From contig NW_027445436.1 of NCBI RefSeq assembly GCF_035582795.1, positions 4,090,770 to 4,154,769 of the forward strand: DNA of 64,000 bases, read 5' to 3'. This stretch comes from Mycteria americana. Taxonomy: Eukaryota > Chordata > Aves > Ciconiiformes > Ciconiidae. The notes under the pieces were generated by a model. The model had not been told where the DNA came from, did no database searches, and was given only the letters and a program-made list of their open reading frames with translations. Positions 24,687 to 33,980 of the stretch are shown here, one piece after another. A program made the position numbers and the translations under genes. Position 1 is the first letter of the stretch. Each line of letters starts with the position of its first letter.

Positions 24687-25870
24687 CTACCAAGTGCACC
24701 CAGTGTCTTGAGCAAAAGCAATCCCATGAATGGGTTTACCTTTGCCTGAGGCAGGAGTAACTGAGACTGACTTCCCCAGCATATTTTTTATGTGCACTAC
24801 AGGGACTTTATCCCCTTCCACAGTGCATAAGAGTTTTGATTGGGCAGGGCCAGCTCGATTGACAGATCCCCTAGTGTTGACTAACCAGGTGGCCTTTGCT
24901 AAATGTGTATCCCAATGTTTGAATGTCCCACCACCCATTGCTCGCAGTGTAGTCTTTAACAGTCCATTGTATCGTTCAATTTTCCCAGAGGCTGGTGCAT
25001 GACAGGGGATGGGATATACCCACTCAATGCCATGCTCTTTGGCCCAGGTGTCTATGAGGTTGTTTCGGAAATAGACTCATTGTGTGACTCAATTCTTTCT
25101 GCGGTGCCATGTCACCATAGGACTTGCTTTTCAAGGCCCAGGATAGTGTTCTGGGCAGTGGCATGGGGCAAGGGATATGTTTCCAACCATCCGGTGGTTG
25201 CTTCCACCATTGAAAGCACATGGTGCTTGCCTTGGCGGGTTTGTGGGAGTGTGACAGAATCAGTCTGCCAGGCCTCCCCATATTGATATGTCAGCCATCG
25301 CCCTCCATACCACAGAGGCTTTAACCGCTTGGCTTGTTTAATTGCAGCGCATGTTTCACATTCATGGATAGCCTGTGCAATAGTGTCCATGGTTAAGTCC
25401 ACCCCTCGATCACGAGCCCATCTATATGTTGCATCTCTTCCTTGATGGCCTGAGGTGTCATGGGCCCACTGAGCTATAAATAATTCACCCTTATGTTGCC
25501 AGTCCAGATCCACCTGAGCCACTTCAATCTTGGCAGCCTGATCCACCTGCTGGTTGTTTTGATGTTCTTCAGTGGCCTGACTCTTGGGTACATGAGCATC
25601 TACGTGACATACTTTTACAACCAGGTTCTCTACCCGGGCAGCAATATCTTGCCACAATGCTGCAGCCCAGATGGGTTTGCCTCTGCGCTGCCAGTTGCTC
25701 TGCTTCCATTGCTGTAACCACCCCCACAGGGCATTTGTCACCATCCATGAATCAGTATAAAGATAGAGCACTGGCCACTTTTCTCGTTCAGCAATGTCTA
25801 AAGCCAACTGGATGGCCTTTACTTCTGCAAATTGGCTCGATTCACCTTCTCCTTCAGCAGTTTCTACCAC
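24687..25870 (-). pseudogene. ERVL-2 pol: RNase H end and integrase
   Basis: The 252-codon frame 25112-25870 holds the end of RNase H (YTDS Asp40, Asp110), the integrase zinc-binding HHCC (H137, H142, C171, C174) and the start of the catalytic core (WQTDS, Asp204). Integrase would join viral cDNA to host DNA. The rest of the core is in other frames, including a segment with FRNNLIDTW and the catalytic Glu region SGKIERYNG near 24990-25070. The C-terminal integrase domain is at 24687-24938 (ATWLVNTRGS, PVVHIKNMLGK). At least two frame changes make it inactive. Confidence 0.85.
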
Positions 25871-25873
25871 TTG

Positions 25874-26551
25874 TCATATAGGACTCCATACAGCAGCTTT
25901 CCATCTCCGATGCTTTCCTACAATACGACAGGACCCATCAGTGAACAGGGCATACTGCTTCTCGTTTTCTGGTAGTTGATTGTACAGTGGGGCCTCCTCA
26001 GCACCCATCACCTCCTCCTCTGGTGATATTCCGAAATCTTTGCCTTCTGGCCAGTCCATAATTACTTCCAAGATTCCTGGGCGATTGGGGTTTCCTATTC
26101 AAGCCCGTTGTGTAATCAGTGCCACCCACTTACTCCACGTAGCATCAGTTGCATGATGTGTAGAGGGGACCCTCGCTTTGAACATCCAGCCTGGCACTGG
26201 TAGTCGGGGTGCCAGGAGGAGTTGTGCTTCAGTACCAACCACTTCCGAAGCAGCTCGAACCCCTTCATATGCTGCCAATATCTCTTTTCCAGTTGGAGTA
26301 TAGTGGGCCTTGGATCCTCTGTGTCCCCGACTCCAAAACCCTAAGGGTTGACCTCGAATCTCCCCTGGTGCTTTCTGCCAGAGGCTCCAGGTAAAGCCAT
26401 TCTCCCCGGCTGTGGTGTAGAACATATTTTTTACGTCTTGCCCTGCCCAGACTGGCCCAAGGGCTACTGCATGAACTATCTCCCATTTAATTTGTTCAAA
26501 GGCTTGTCGTTGCTCAGGGCCCCATTTGAAATTGTTCTTCTTCCAGGTCAC
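25874..26551 (-). pseudogene. ERVL-2 pol: RT connection and RNase H start
   Basis: Two frames cover this span. The frame 26099-26551 shows the RT connection domain (FKWGPEQRQAFEQIK, then PLGFWSRGHRGSKAHYTPTGKEILA). The frame 25874-26071 carries the RNase H opening YALFTDGSCR with its first catalytic Asp. A stop separates this from the next RNase H part at 25870, only a codon away, so the chain is interrupted by point changes and small indels. Confidence 0.82.
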
Positions 26552-26713
26552 TTGATAGAGAGGGCTTACAATCAGACTGTAATTTTAAATATGCATTCTC
26601 CAAAAAACCACTAAGAAAGCTTGTGTTTCCTTTTTGCTAGTTGGTGGAGACTTGGCTGTTATTTTGTTAATCACATCCATTGGGATCTGATGACGTCCTT
26701 CTTGCCATTTTAG

Positions 26714-27112
26714 TCATAAAACCTGGATCTCCTGTGCAGGTCCCTTGACCTTACTTTGTTTTATGGCAAAACCAGCTTTCAGGAGGATTTGGATTACTTT
26801 CTTCCCTTTCTCAAAAACTTCTTCTGCTGTATTGCCCCACACGATGATGTCATCAATATATTGCAGATGTTCTGGAGCTTCACCCTGTTCCAGTGCCATC
26901 TGGATCAGTCCATGGCAAATGGTGGGACTGTGTTTCCACCCCTGGGGCAGTCGATTCCAAGTGTACTGGACACCCCTCCAAGTGAAAGCAAACTGTGGCC
27001 TGCACTCTGCTGCCAAAGGGATTGAGAAAAACGCATTAGTGATATCAGTTGTAGCATACCACTTGGCTGCCTTTGACTCCAGTTCATATTGAAGTTCCAG
27101 CATGTCTGGCAC
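26714..27112 (-). pseudogene. ERVL-2 pol: reverse transcriptase palm
   Basis: A 132-codon stretch of retroviral RT: TTDITNAFFSIPL (catalytic Asp23), FAFTWRGVQYTWNRLPQGWKHSP, and the YIDD catalytic box at residues 85-88. YIDD is an allowed form of the retroviral YXDD motif, so the active site looks undamaged in this piece. Upstream (27120-27290) the protein is broken by stops. Confidence 0.87.
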
Positions 27113-27289
27113 GGCAGCACTCAGCGGCGGTGTGACTTCATTCAGGCCACGATAGTCTACTGTCAGTCTCCACTCTCCATTAGACTTTCACACTGGCCAT
27201 ATGGGACTGTTAAAAGGTGAACGAGTCTTGCTGATCACTCCTTGGCTCTCCAGTCAACGAATCAGCTTATGGATGGGAATCAGGGAGTC

Positions 27290-27970
27290 TCAGTTGGTGT
27301 GATATTGCCTCCGGTGCACCGTTGTAGCAATCGGCACCTGTTGTTCTTTGACCCTCAGCAACCCCACAACAGAAGGGTCCTCTGAGAGACCAGGCAAGGT
27401 GGACAGCTGTTTAATTTCCTCCATCTCCAAGGCAGCTATACCAAAAGCCCACTGGTACCCTTTTGGGCCCTTGAAATACCCTCTCCTGGGGTAGTCTATG
27501 CCAAGGATGCATGGAGCCTCTGGGCCAGTCACAATGGGGTGCTTTTGCCACTCATTCCCAGTTAGGCTCACTTTGGCCTCCAATACAGTTAGCTGTTGGG
27601 ATCCCCCTGTCACTCCAGAAATACGGATGGGTTCTGCCCCTATATAGCTTGATGGCATTAGGGTGCACGGTGCACCGGTGTCTACAAGAGCCTTATACTC
27701 CTGTGGGTCTGATGTGCCAGGCCATCGAATCCACACAGTCCAGTAAACCCGGTTGTCCCTTTCCTCCACGTGGCTGGAGGCAGGGCCCCCTCTAGTCCTG
27801 GTCATAGTATTCATTACCCACTTCTTGTATATACGAGTCAGGAGTTTCTTCATTATAATCAAGAGTAAGATCAGCCCTTTTACTTTGTCTGGGGAATTGT
27901 CCACTGGAAACTGGAGCAGCAATTTTCCTGGAAGAACCCCCTTGTGTGATTGTTTTTCCTTGCAACTCAC
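27290..27970 (-). pseudogene. ERVL-2 aspartic protease region
   Basis: A 226-codon frame. Residues 94-103 (ALVDTGAPCT) contain the DTG(A) catalytic triad of a retroviral aspartic protease at residues 97-99, and ILGIDYPR follows at about 148. Protease would cut the Gag-Pol chain. The first ~50 codons are the tail of gag or a linker. After residue ~160 the chain leads into RT (LSTLPGLSEDPSVVGLLRVK). A related protease fragment, also minus strand, lies at 63686-64000. Confidence 0.85.
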
Positions 27971-28016
27971 GTACCCGCACCTCTAGGGTCGAGGTAGGTT
28001 TTTCCATCCCACTTCC

Positions 28017-29261
28017 TCATGTCCTCTCCGTGGTCACGCAAGTAAAACCATAGGGTGCCCCATGGTGTGTACCCTCTATATCCTCTCTCTTGAGCAGAAG
28101 AACGCTGACTTCTAATGGCTGAGATACTGGTCTGTACAGGTGGGGAGTAGGACATATCTTCTTTGAGTTGCCGGACCTCCTGGGACAGTTTCTCCACAGC
28201 CAAGACACAGGCCTGTAGAGAGGAAGAGAGACTTTCTTCATATTGTCAGAGTTGACCAGCCAATTCATCCACCATTGGTTCCTCTCCATCTTTCCAGGTC
28301 ATTACTGCCAATGAGTTGGCATACAATGCTGGTGTGCTCCGTACCAACTTCCACCACATGGGTCGCATGCACTGGACTTCATCTGGATCTTTGGATAACT
28401 GCTCATTGTCCAGGTCATCATAAATCACCTCCAGCATGGCTAATTCCCTCAGGTACTGGATACCTTTCTCCATGGTGGTCCACTTGCCTGGGCAATATAT
28501 AACATCTTCCTTGAAGGGATATCTTTCCTTCATAGCTCACAGGAGTCGCCTCCAGAGGCTGAGGACTTGTGCCCCTTTTCCAATCACTTTGTCAATGCCC
28601 CCTTCCCTAGAAAGGGATCCCAGCTGCTTGGCTTCCTTACCCTCTAATTCCAGGCTACTGGCGCTGTTATCCCAGCATTGGAGCAGTCAGGTGACAATGT
28701 GCTCAACTGGATGATGGCTGAAATCTTTGCGCGTATCTCGCAGCTCACTCAGGGATAGGGATCGGGTGGTTTCCGTCTCGTCCACAAGTTCTTCCTCTTC
28801 CTCTCCTTGTGATGGCCCTGCTTTGTCATCTTCACTTTCTAATCGAGCTGACTTTCACTTCCAGGATTTCTTCTTATGTATAGGGGCGACTGATACTGAC
28901 ACGGGTTGGTTCCCTGGTTGAACCGCATTATCTGTCACAGGTGGGGCTAGATTAACTGCATTGTTTGTTGCAGGGGAGGCTGGAGTAGCTGCAGTGCCTG
29001 TCACAGTGGGGGCTGGATTAGCCGCAGTGCCTGTCGCGGGGGGGCTGGAGTAGCCATGGTGCTTGTTGCTGGGGGGGCTGGAGTAGCCGCAGTGTCTGTC
29101 GTTTTGTCACCAGATCCTTGAGGGTGCTGAATAGTGTTGAACAGGGCTCGGTAGGCATGGGCCAGACCCCAGCACATTGCAGTGATCTGTGTCTTTCTGG
29201 AATTGCCACGGTGACAGCATACTTTTTCCAAATATTCTACTAATTTTTCAGGATTCTGCAT
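28017..29261 (-). pseudogene. ERVL-2 gag, degraded
   Basis: The likely gag ATG is at 29259-29261. From there an open stretch to 29001 reads MQNPEKLVEYLEKV..., ending in a Pro/Ala/Thr-rich linker coded by tandem ~40-bp units (28938-29102). Later gag pieces are in other frames: 28246-28533 (KEDVIYCPGKWTTMEKGIQYL, probable capsid) and 28017-28289/27967-28203. Gag forms the particle core. I do not see a zinc knuckle. The frame is cut by several stops and shifts, and its distance from the protease is normal. Confidence 0.7.
28938..29102 (-). repeat. Tandem ~40-bp units in ERVL-2 gag
   Basis: About four imperfect copies of a unit containing 'gggggctggagtagccgcagtg' lie in the plus strand. In gag sense they encode a repeating Pro-Ala-Pro-Pro-Ala-Thr type linker. 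The units probably expanded by slippage and keep the reading frame over the first two or three copies. Confidence 0.75.
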
Positions 29262-29265
29262 TTGT

Positions 29266-29760
29266 TCAGGGGTGAAGTTCCAAAAAACTAGAGGTGCCCA
29301 CTGTCCTATTAACCTTATTATGCTTATTAACCTTAGACAAAACTGAAACAATATTCCCAAGCAATACCAATAGAAGTATCTTAACTACCCAAGGATGATC
29401 AAGATACTGAAAAGTTATTGTAACGAAGGAGAAAACATCATAGAAGAAGGTAGCAAAGGTGCCATTCTGTATTTCCTCCACAAAGAACCTCTCAGAGGAA
29501 GAAGTAGAATTGCTAATTGTCTCCACGAGGTGGTACCCGACGTACAGTAATGGTTTCAGTACAGCACTTAGATACCAACGTAAACTCAAGGTCACTGTTT
29601 TAATAACAAATCTCCCAGGCAACACATCACTAATCACTGCAGAGCACAGAAAACTGCAAAAACCAACACTGATCTTTAACATGTACAGCAAAAAAATGAG
29701 CATGGTGCAGATCAGATAAAGCAAAATCGAGAACAGATGAATCAATATTGTGGCCCACAA
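29266..29760 (-). CDS. Hydrophobic leader ORF of ERVL-2 (pre-gag membrane protein candidate)
   Basis: A 164-codon uninterrupted frame between PBS and gag. I know no function for it. The ATG at 29760 lies about 65 nt after the PBS. The protein is strongly hydrophobic, with likely membrane segments near residues 3-28, 30-48, 64-80, 101-117 and 124-141, and N-glycosylation-type sites at N84 (NST) and N99 (NGT). Its TGA stop (29266-29268) is followed by 4 nt and then the probable gag ATG (29259-29261), an arrangement suited to termination-reinitiation. A shorter hydrophobic frame with the same PG(x)nI-type core lies in the same place in ERVL-1 (31605-31826). It stayed open while gag and pol decayed. 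It might be a retroviral accessory protein, a captured host gene, or a chance hydrophobic frame. Confidence 0.45.
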   Translation of the reverse strand: MWATILIHLFSILLYLICTMLIFLLYMLKISVGFCSFLCSAVISDVLPGRFVIKTVTLSLRWYLSAVLKPLLYVGYHLVETISNSTSSSERFFVEEIQNGTFATFFYDVFSFVTITFQYLDHPWVVKILLLVLLGNIVSVLSKVNKHNKVNRTVGTSSFLELHP

Positions 29761-29824
29761 CTACTAACAGATCTAAATTCCTTAATACGCTCTGGTTAAT
29801 CTGTTATTAACTCAAACCCTTCGT

Positions 29825-29842
29825 GCCCCACATTGGGCGCCA
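29825..29842 (-). promoter_or_regulatory. ERVL-2 primer-binding site, tRNA-Lys type
   Basis: The sense strand reads TGGCGCCCAATGTGGGGC, starting 8 nt after the 5' LTR. From memory this differs at one position (a CpG-type change) from the complement of the tRNA-Lys(1,2) 3' end, which primes minus-strand DNA synthesis. Confidence 0.8.
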
Positions 29843-29850
29843 AAAAGGAC

Positions 29851-30427
29851 TGTGGTGGTTTAGCCCCAGTTGGCAATTAAGTACCACACAGCCACTTGCT
29901 CATCCTCCCCCACCCCAGTGGGATGGGGGAGAGAATCAAAAGAGCAAAAGTAAGAAAACTCGTGGGTTGAGATAAGAACAGTTTAATAATTGGAACACAA
30001 AAAAATAATAATAATAATTTGTAATGAGAAGGAAAACAACGAGAGACCAAGAGAGGAACAAAACCCAGGAAAAAAACAAGTGATACAACCGCTCACCACC
30101 CGCTGACCGATGCCCAGCCAGTCCCCGAGCAGCGATCGCTACCCCCCGGCCAGCTCCCCCCAGTTTTTATACTGAGCACGACATCATATGGTATGGAATA
30201 GCCCTTTGGTCAGTTTGGGTCAACTATCTTGGCTGTGTCCCCTCCCAGCTTCTTGTGCGCCTGGCAGAGCATGGGAAGCTGAAAAGCCCTTGACTAGTGT
30301 AAGCATTACTTAGCAACAACTAAAACATCAGTGTGTTATCAACATTTTTCTCATGCTAAATCCAAAACACAGCACTATACCAGCTGCTAGGAAGAAAATT
30401 AACTCTATCCCAGCTGAAACCAGGACA
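29851..30427 (-). mobile_element. ERVL-2 5' LTR (LTR-B type)
   Basis: Antisense ends TGTGGTGGTTTAG and CCAGGACA, 577 bp, followed by the target duplicate 'acatc'. An 'aataataataataatt' simple tract near 30006-30019 corresponds to the A/T tract of the 3' LTR but has a different motif. Confidence 0.87.
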
Positions 30428-30530
30428 ACATCCCTGTATTATCAACACTGTTTTCAGCACAAATGCAAAACATAGCACCATATGAGCTACTGTGAAGAAA
30501 ATTAACTCTATCCCACCCAAAACTAGCACA
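30428..30530 (-). mobile_element. ERVL-1 3' LTR, second part
   Basis: Starts with the duplicated 'acatc' and continues the LTR-B sequence to the antisense end 'aactagcaca'. Together with 23144-23630 it makes about 585 bp, the expected LTR-B length. Confidence 0.85.
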
Positions 30531-31029
30531 TTCTCCACCCCTTATTCCATACCATTTCCATCATGCTCAGATCCTACACGATGCAATACATTCTCATTAA
30601 CCACGACCCCCCTTCCCATCTTTTGATATAATACACAGATATCATTCCCTTAGTCTATGGACCACCCCTGTGAAATGTCCGTAAAATGTCCACAAAATGT
30701 CCACAAAATGTCCATTGAGTTCATTTAGTCCATGACTTTGGGCTCCATCTCTTATGGTGGTCACTCAGGACAGGAGAGGTGGTGTGTTGTGTGGAGTTAT
30801 TGGGCACCAAAGCCAGCTCAGGTCGGGACACTGCTGCACTTGCCCTGCTTCTTATAAGGCTTGGCCTCCATTGGTTCAGGTGGTTTCTGCTGTAGTGATT
30901 CCTATAACGTGCAACTCAAATCATGGGTTACAACAATTTAAAGGTATTTCCATTACAATCTCCACCCCTGGTCCCTTTGGACCAGGTTATAGGGTTTAAC
31001 ATTGCAATGAACTCCTCCCCTTGCCCCTG
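30531..31029 (-). other. ERVL-1 internal 3' remnant
   Basis: Homologous to the ERVL-2 sequence between pol and 3' LTR (24203-24686), including the 'gatatcattcccttagtctatgg' landmark. A short run of three 'aaaatgtcc' units lies at 30683-30716. It has no coding content. The adjoining pol sequence expected upstream is absent. Confidence 0.7.
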
Positions 31030-31610
31030 CTCTGGCTTGGACTTTCTCACAGACTGCAGTCCCTTAGGGGTGTACCTGCTCCAAGTGGAGCCTTATCTAT
31101 GAGCCACAGTCTCTCCAGGGGTATACCTGCTGCAGCATAGACTTATCCACAGCCACAGTTGCTTTGAGGTGCACCTGTTCCAGTGTGGCCTTCTCCATGG
31201 GCCACAATGCCTTCAGAGATAGACCTGCTCCAGTGTGGCCTTACCCACAGCCACAATCCCTTCAGAAGTAAACCTGCTCCAGCATGGCCTTACCCATGGC
31301 TGCAGTCCCTCCAGGGGAGTACCTGCTCTGTCTTGGGTTTATCCATAGCCACATGCTTTGAGGTGCTCCAGCGTGACCTCATGCACAGCCACTGATGCTT
31401 CAAGGTGTACCTGCTGCAGCATGGACTTATCCACAGCCACAGATGCTTCAAGGTGTACCTTCTCCAGCGTGGACTTATCCTTGGGCCACAATCCCTTCAG
31501 AGGTGTACCTGCTGCGGCATGAACTTATCCATGGCTACAGACTCTTTGGGGTGTCCTGTTCCCACGTGGACTCATCCACAGGTCACAGGCCCTTCGACTC
31601 GAGTTCACAG
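31030..31610 (-). repeat. About eleven ~49-bp tandem units in the ERVL-1 leader
   Basis: The plus strand repeats 'tacctgctccagygtggccttatccacagccac'-like units with starts near 31075, 31126, 31175, 31224, 31272, 31322, 31365, 31411, 31459, 31509 and 31554. The unit core, in sense 'ccacactggagcaggt', resembles the VNTR core of LTR-A. Open frames across it (31183-31395, 31395-31733) are by-products of the repeat. Confidence 0.88.
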
Positions 31611-31826
31611 CGGAGTTCCAGCCTGTCCAGTACAGCAGCACAGAAACAGCAGCGATGCCCTGGCCATCTGCCAGCCCAGGCGCATGGCCATTGCTGTTAT
31701 CAAAATGTTCCCAGGCACAGCAGAGTAAGATGATAAGCAGTACAGCAGTACAGTAAGCAGCAAAAGCAAAAAGCAGCCACTAACGAGCACTATAATATAC
31801 AGTGAAGCAAGCAAGCCCCATGGCAA
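31605..31826 (-). pseudogene. Hydrophobic leader frame of ERVL-1
   Basis: A 73-codon frame starting about 100 nt after the PBS, with a Leu/Val-rich segment (roughly residues 4-33) then AVPGNILITAMAMRLGW. The position, the hydrophobic start and the proline-glycine plus basic pattern parallel residues 1-64 of the ERVL-2 leader frame (29266-29760). It ends inside the tandem-repeat region, so if it once was longer it is truncated here. The function is unknown. Confidence 0.4.
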
Positions 31827-31927
31827 GCACAGGAGCCTGCCAATTAATAGCTAAACAGGAATAACAGCTATAAATTCTATCATCTAGCACATTCCAATCA
31901 AACCTGTTGTTATCTCAAACCCTTCGA

Positions 31928-31945
31928 GCCCCATGTTGGGTGCCA
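31928..31945 (-). promoter_or_regulatory. ERVL-1 primer-binding site, tRNA-Lys type
   Basis: The sense strand reads TGGCACCCAACATGGGGC, two C-to-T type changes away from the tRNA-Lys(1,2) complement as I remember it. It lies 8 nt inside the 5' LTR edge, the same spacing as in ERVL-2. Confidence 0.78.
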
Positions 31946-31953
31946 GAAAGGAC

Positions 31954-32547
31954 TGTCGTGGTTTAACCCCAGCCGGCAACTAAGCACCACACAGATGCTC
32001 GCTCACTCCCCTCCGGTGGTATTGGAAGGGTAAGAGTGAGAAAACTCGTGAGTTGAGCTAAAGACAGTTTAATAGGTAAAGCAAAAGCCGTGCACGCAAG
32101 CAAAGAAAAAACAAGGAATTCATTCACTCCTTCCCATCAGCAGGCAGGTGTTCAGCCATCTCCAGGAAAGCAGGGCTCCCTCACGCGTAATGGTTACTTG
32201 GGAAGACAAACACCATCACTCCAAACGTCCCCCCTTCCTTCTTCTTCCCCGCAGCTTTATATTGCTGAGCATGATGTAATACGGTATGGAATATCCCTTT
32301 GGCCAGTTGGGGTCAGCTGTCCTGGCTGTGTCCCCTCCCAACTTCTTGTGCTCCCCCAGCCTACTCGCTGGTGGGGCAACCTGAGAAGCAGAAAAGGCCT
32401 TGACTCTGTGTAAGCACTGTTCAGCAATAACTAAAACATCCCTGTATTTTCAACACTGTTTTCAGCACAAATCCAAAACATACCCCCATACAAGCTACTA
32501 TGAAGAAAATTAACTCTACCCCTGCCGGTTGGGGTTAAACCACGACA
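31954..32547 (-). mobile_element. ERVL-1 5' LTR with long inverted ends
   Basis: A 594-bp LTR-B copy. Both plus-strand ends are nearly perfect inverted copies: 31954 starts TGTCGTGGTTTAACCCCAGC, and the minus strand at 32547 starts TGTCGTGGTTTAACCCCAAC, 24 of 25 matching. Other LTR-B copies in the window start differently (TGTACTGG, TGTCCTGG, TGTGCTAG). Confidence 0.85.
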
Positions 32548-33040
32548 CCCTTGCTGATTCAATTTCAAGAAACAGTTCTCAGGCACCATTCCCTCAGTAA
32601 TGCTAGTGTTTTTGGTGAAGCTCGTGTATGTAAAGCTATAAGCAAGAGGCCTTTGCTTGAAATAAATGTCAGGGCTTAACAGTTGAAATGAGGAAAAAAA
32701 TCTGTTTGCTTAGAAATATTGAAAGACAATATTATACTAGTGATGATTTTAAAAAGAAAACACATGAAGGCACCATATACAAAATCACTTTTTTGAATGT
32801 TCACACTTTGTGGTTATATATTTCCTATACTTACAAATATATACTTAAATACAGTATGTAAAATCACAATTAAATATCTGCCTGAATATTTTTACTCACA
32901 TCCAAAAACCATAGACATCATGTTCCAAAAATATTACTGAAAATACGTTCATGTGCATATATTGCATAAGATATTGCATGGAAATCCATGTGATTTCCCA
33001 TCAATCCAATAATAACTGCAAATCAGGGCAGTTTCAGCTA
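32548..33040. other. Non-coding stretch, nothing recognised
   Basis: AT-rich sequence between the ERVL-1 5' LTR and a CR1 tail. No feature seen. Confidence 0.5.
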
Positions 33041-33980
33041 TAGAATAATAGAATGGTTTGGGTTGGAAGGGACCTTTAAAGGTCATCTAGTCCAACCCTT
33101 CTGCAATGAGCAGGGACATCTTCCACTAGACCAGGTTGCTCAGAGCCCTGTCCAACCTGACCTTGAATGTTTCCAGGGATGGGGCATCTACCACCTCTCT
33201 GGGCAACCTGTTCCAGTGTTTCACCACTCTCATCGTAAAAAATTTCTTCCTTATGTCCAATCTAAATCTGCCCTCTTTTAGTTTAAAACCATTATTACCC
33301 CTTGTCCTATTACTACAGGCCCTGCTAAAAAGTCTGTCCCCATCTTTCTTATAAGCCCCCTTTAAGTATTGAAAGGCTGCAATAAGGTCTCCCCGCAGCC
33401 TTCTCTTCTCCAGGCTGAACAACCCCAACTCTCTCAGCCTGTCCTCATAGGAGAGGTGTTCCAGACCTCTGATCATTTTTGTGGCCCTCCTCTGGACCCA
33501 CTCTAACAGGTCCATGTCTTTCTTGTCTTCTGGGACCCCAGAGCTAGACGCAGTACTCCAGGTGGGGGTCTCACCAGAGCGGAGGAGGGGCAGAATTACT
33601 TCCCTAACGAGAGCCTAACGAGAGTGGAGTAGAGGGGGAGAATCACCTCCCTAAACCTGCTGGCCACGCTGCTTCTTTTGATGCAGCTCAGGATATGATT
33701 GGCCTTCTGGGCTGCGAGCACACATTGCCAGCTTATGTCCAGCTTTTCATCCACCAGTATCCCCAAGTCCTTCTCTGCAGGGCTGCTCTCAATCCCTTCA
33801 TCCCCCAGCCTGTACTGATACTGGGGGTTGCCCCGACCCAGGTGCAAGACTTTGCACTTGGCCTTGTTGAACCTCATGAGGTTCACATAGACCCACTTCT
33901 CGACCTTGTCCAGGTCCCTCTGAATGGCATCCCTTCCCTCAGGCATGTCAACCGTACGAGGCATGTCAACCACACCGTGT
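33041..33980 (-). mobile_element. 5'-truncated CR1 LINE
   Basis: The 3' end is at 33041 ('tagaataatagaatgg', antisense of the CR1 tail). The ORF2 C-terminal domain is at 33126-33515 (129 codons, almost the same as at 1842-2231) and a preceding piece at 33596-33973 ([22 protein letters not shown]). A small local duplication around 33590-33640 and a repeated 'ggcatgtcaacc' near the 5' break suggest repair-type rearrangement at the truncation. Confidence 0.9.

Larger units (their letters stand above)
23631..30427 (-). mobile_element. ERVL-2: full-length ERVL provirus (inner)
   Basis: A 6.8-kb class III ERV on the minus strand with both LTRs (5': 29851-30427; 3': 23631-24202), a PBS and remains of gag, protease, RT, RNase H and integrase in canonical order. 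I see no env gene, as is usual for ERVL. Perfect 5-bp duplications 'acatc' (23626-23630, 30428-30432) show it inserted as one piece into the ERVL-1 3' LTR. The two LTRs differ at many positions (by eye over 10 percent in the first 100 bp), and pol is cut by several frameshifts and stops, so it is an old inactive copy. Confidence 0.9.
23144..32547 (-). mobile_element. ERVL-1: internally deleted ERVL element (outer)
   Basis: A minus-strand ERV bounded by LTR-B copies. The 3' LTR occupies 23144-23630 plus 30433-30530, split by the ERVL-2 provirus. Then come a short internal region (30531-31953) and the 5' LTR (31954-32547). The 3' internal part (30531-30980) is homologous to the sequence between integrase and 3' LTR of ERVL-2. 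The 5' part has a PBS, a short hydrophobic frame and about eleven ~49-bp tandem units. No gag, protease, RT or integrase is left, so the element looks like a non-autonomous derivative. The outer flanks (gatga / cccTt) do not match as a target duplication. Confidence 0.8.

Noticed and set aside
24999-25286. Plus-strand frames opposite ERVL-2 pol
   Set aside because: Shadows of the integrase coding strand with no motif of their own. The same applies to other plus-strand frames between 24.4 and 29.7 kb.
29001-29360. Gag of ERVL-2 starting at the upstream ATG at 29360 with a hydrophobic N-terminus
   Set aside because: Those first ~33 codons overlap the leader ORF in another frame and do not look like gag. 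The ATG at 29261, just after the leader stop, gives a better gag start.
31183-31733. Open frames with repeated Pro-Trp-Ala blocks
   Set aside because: By-product of the ~49-bp tandem units in the ERVL-1 leader.
23139-32552. Target duplication for ERVL-1
   Set aside because: The outer flanks 'gatga' and 'ccctt' do not match. The outer LTR pair could also come from two elements joined by recombination.
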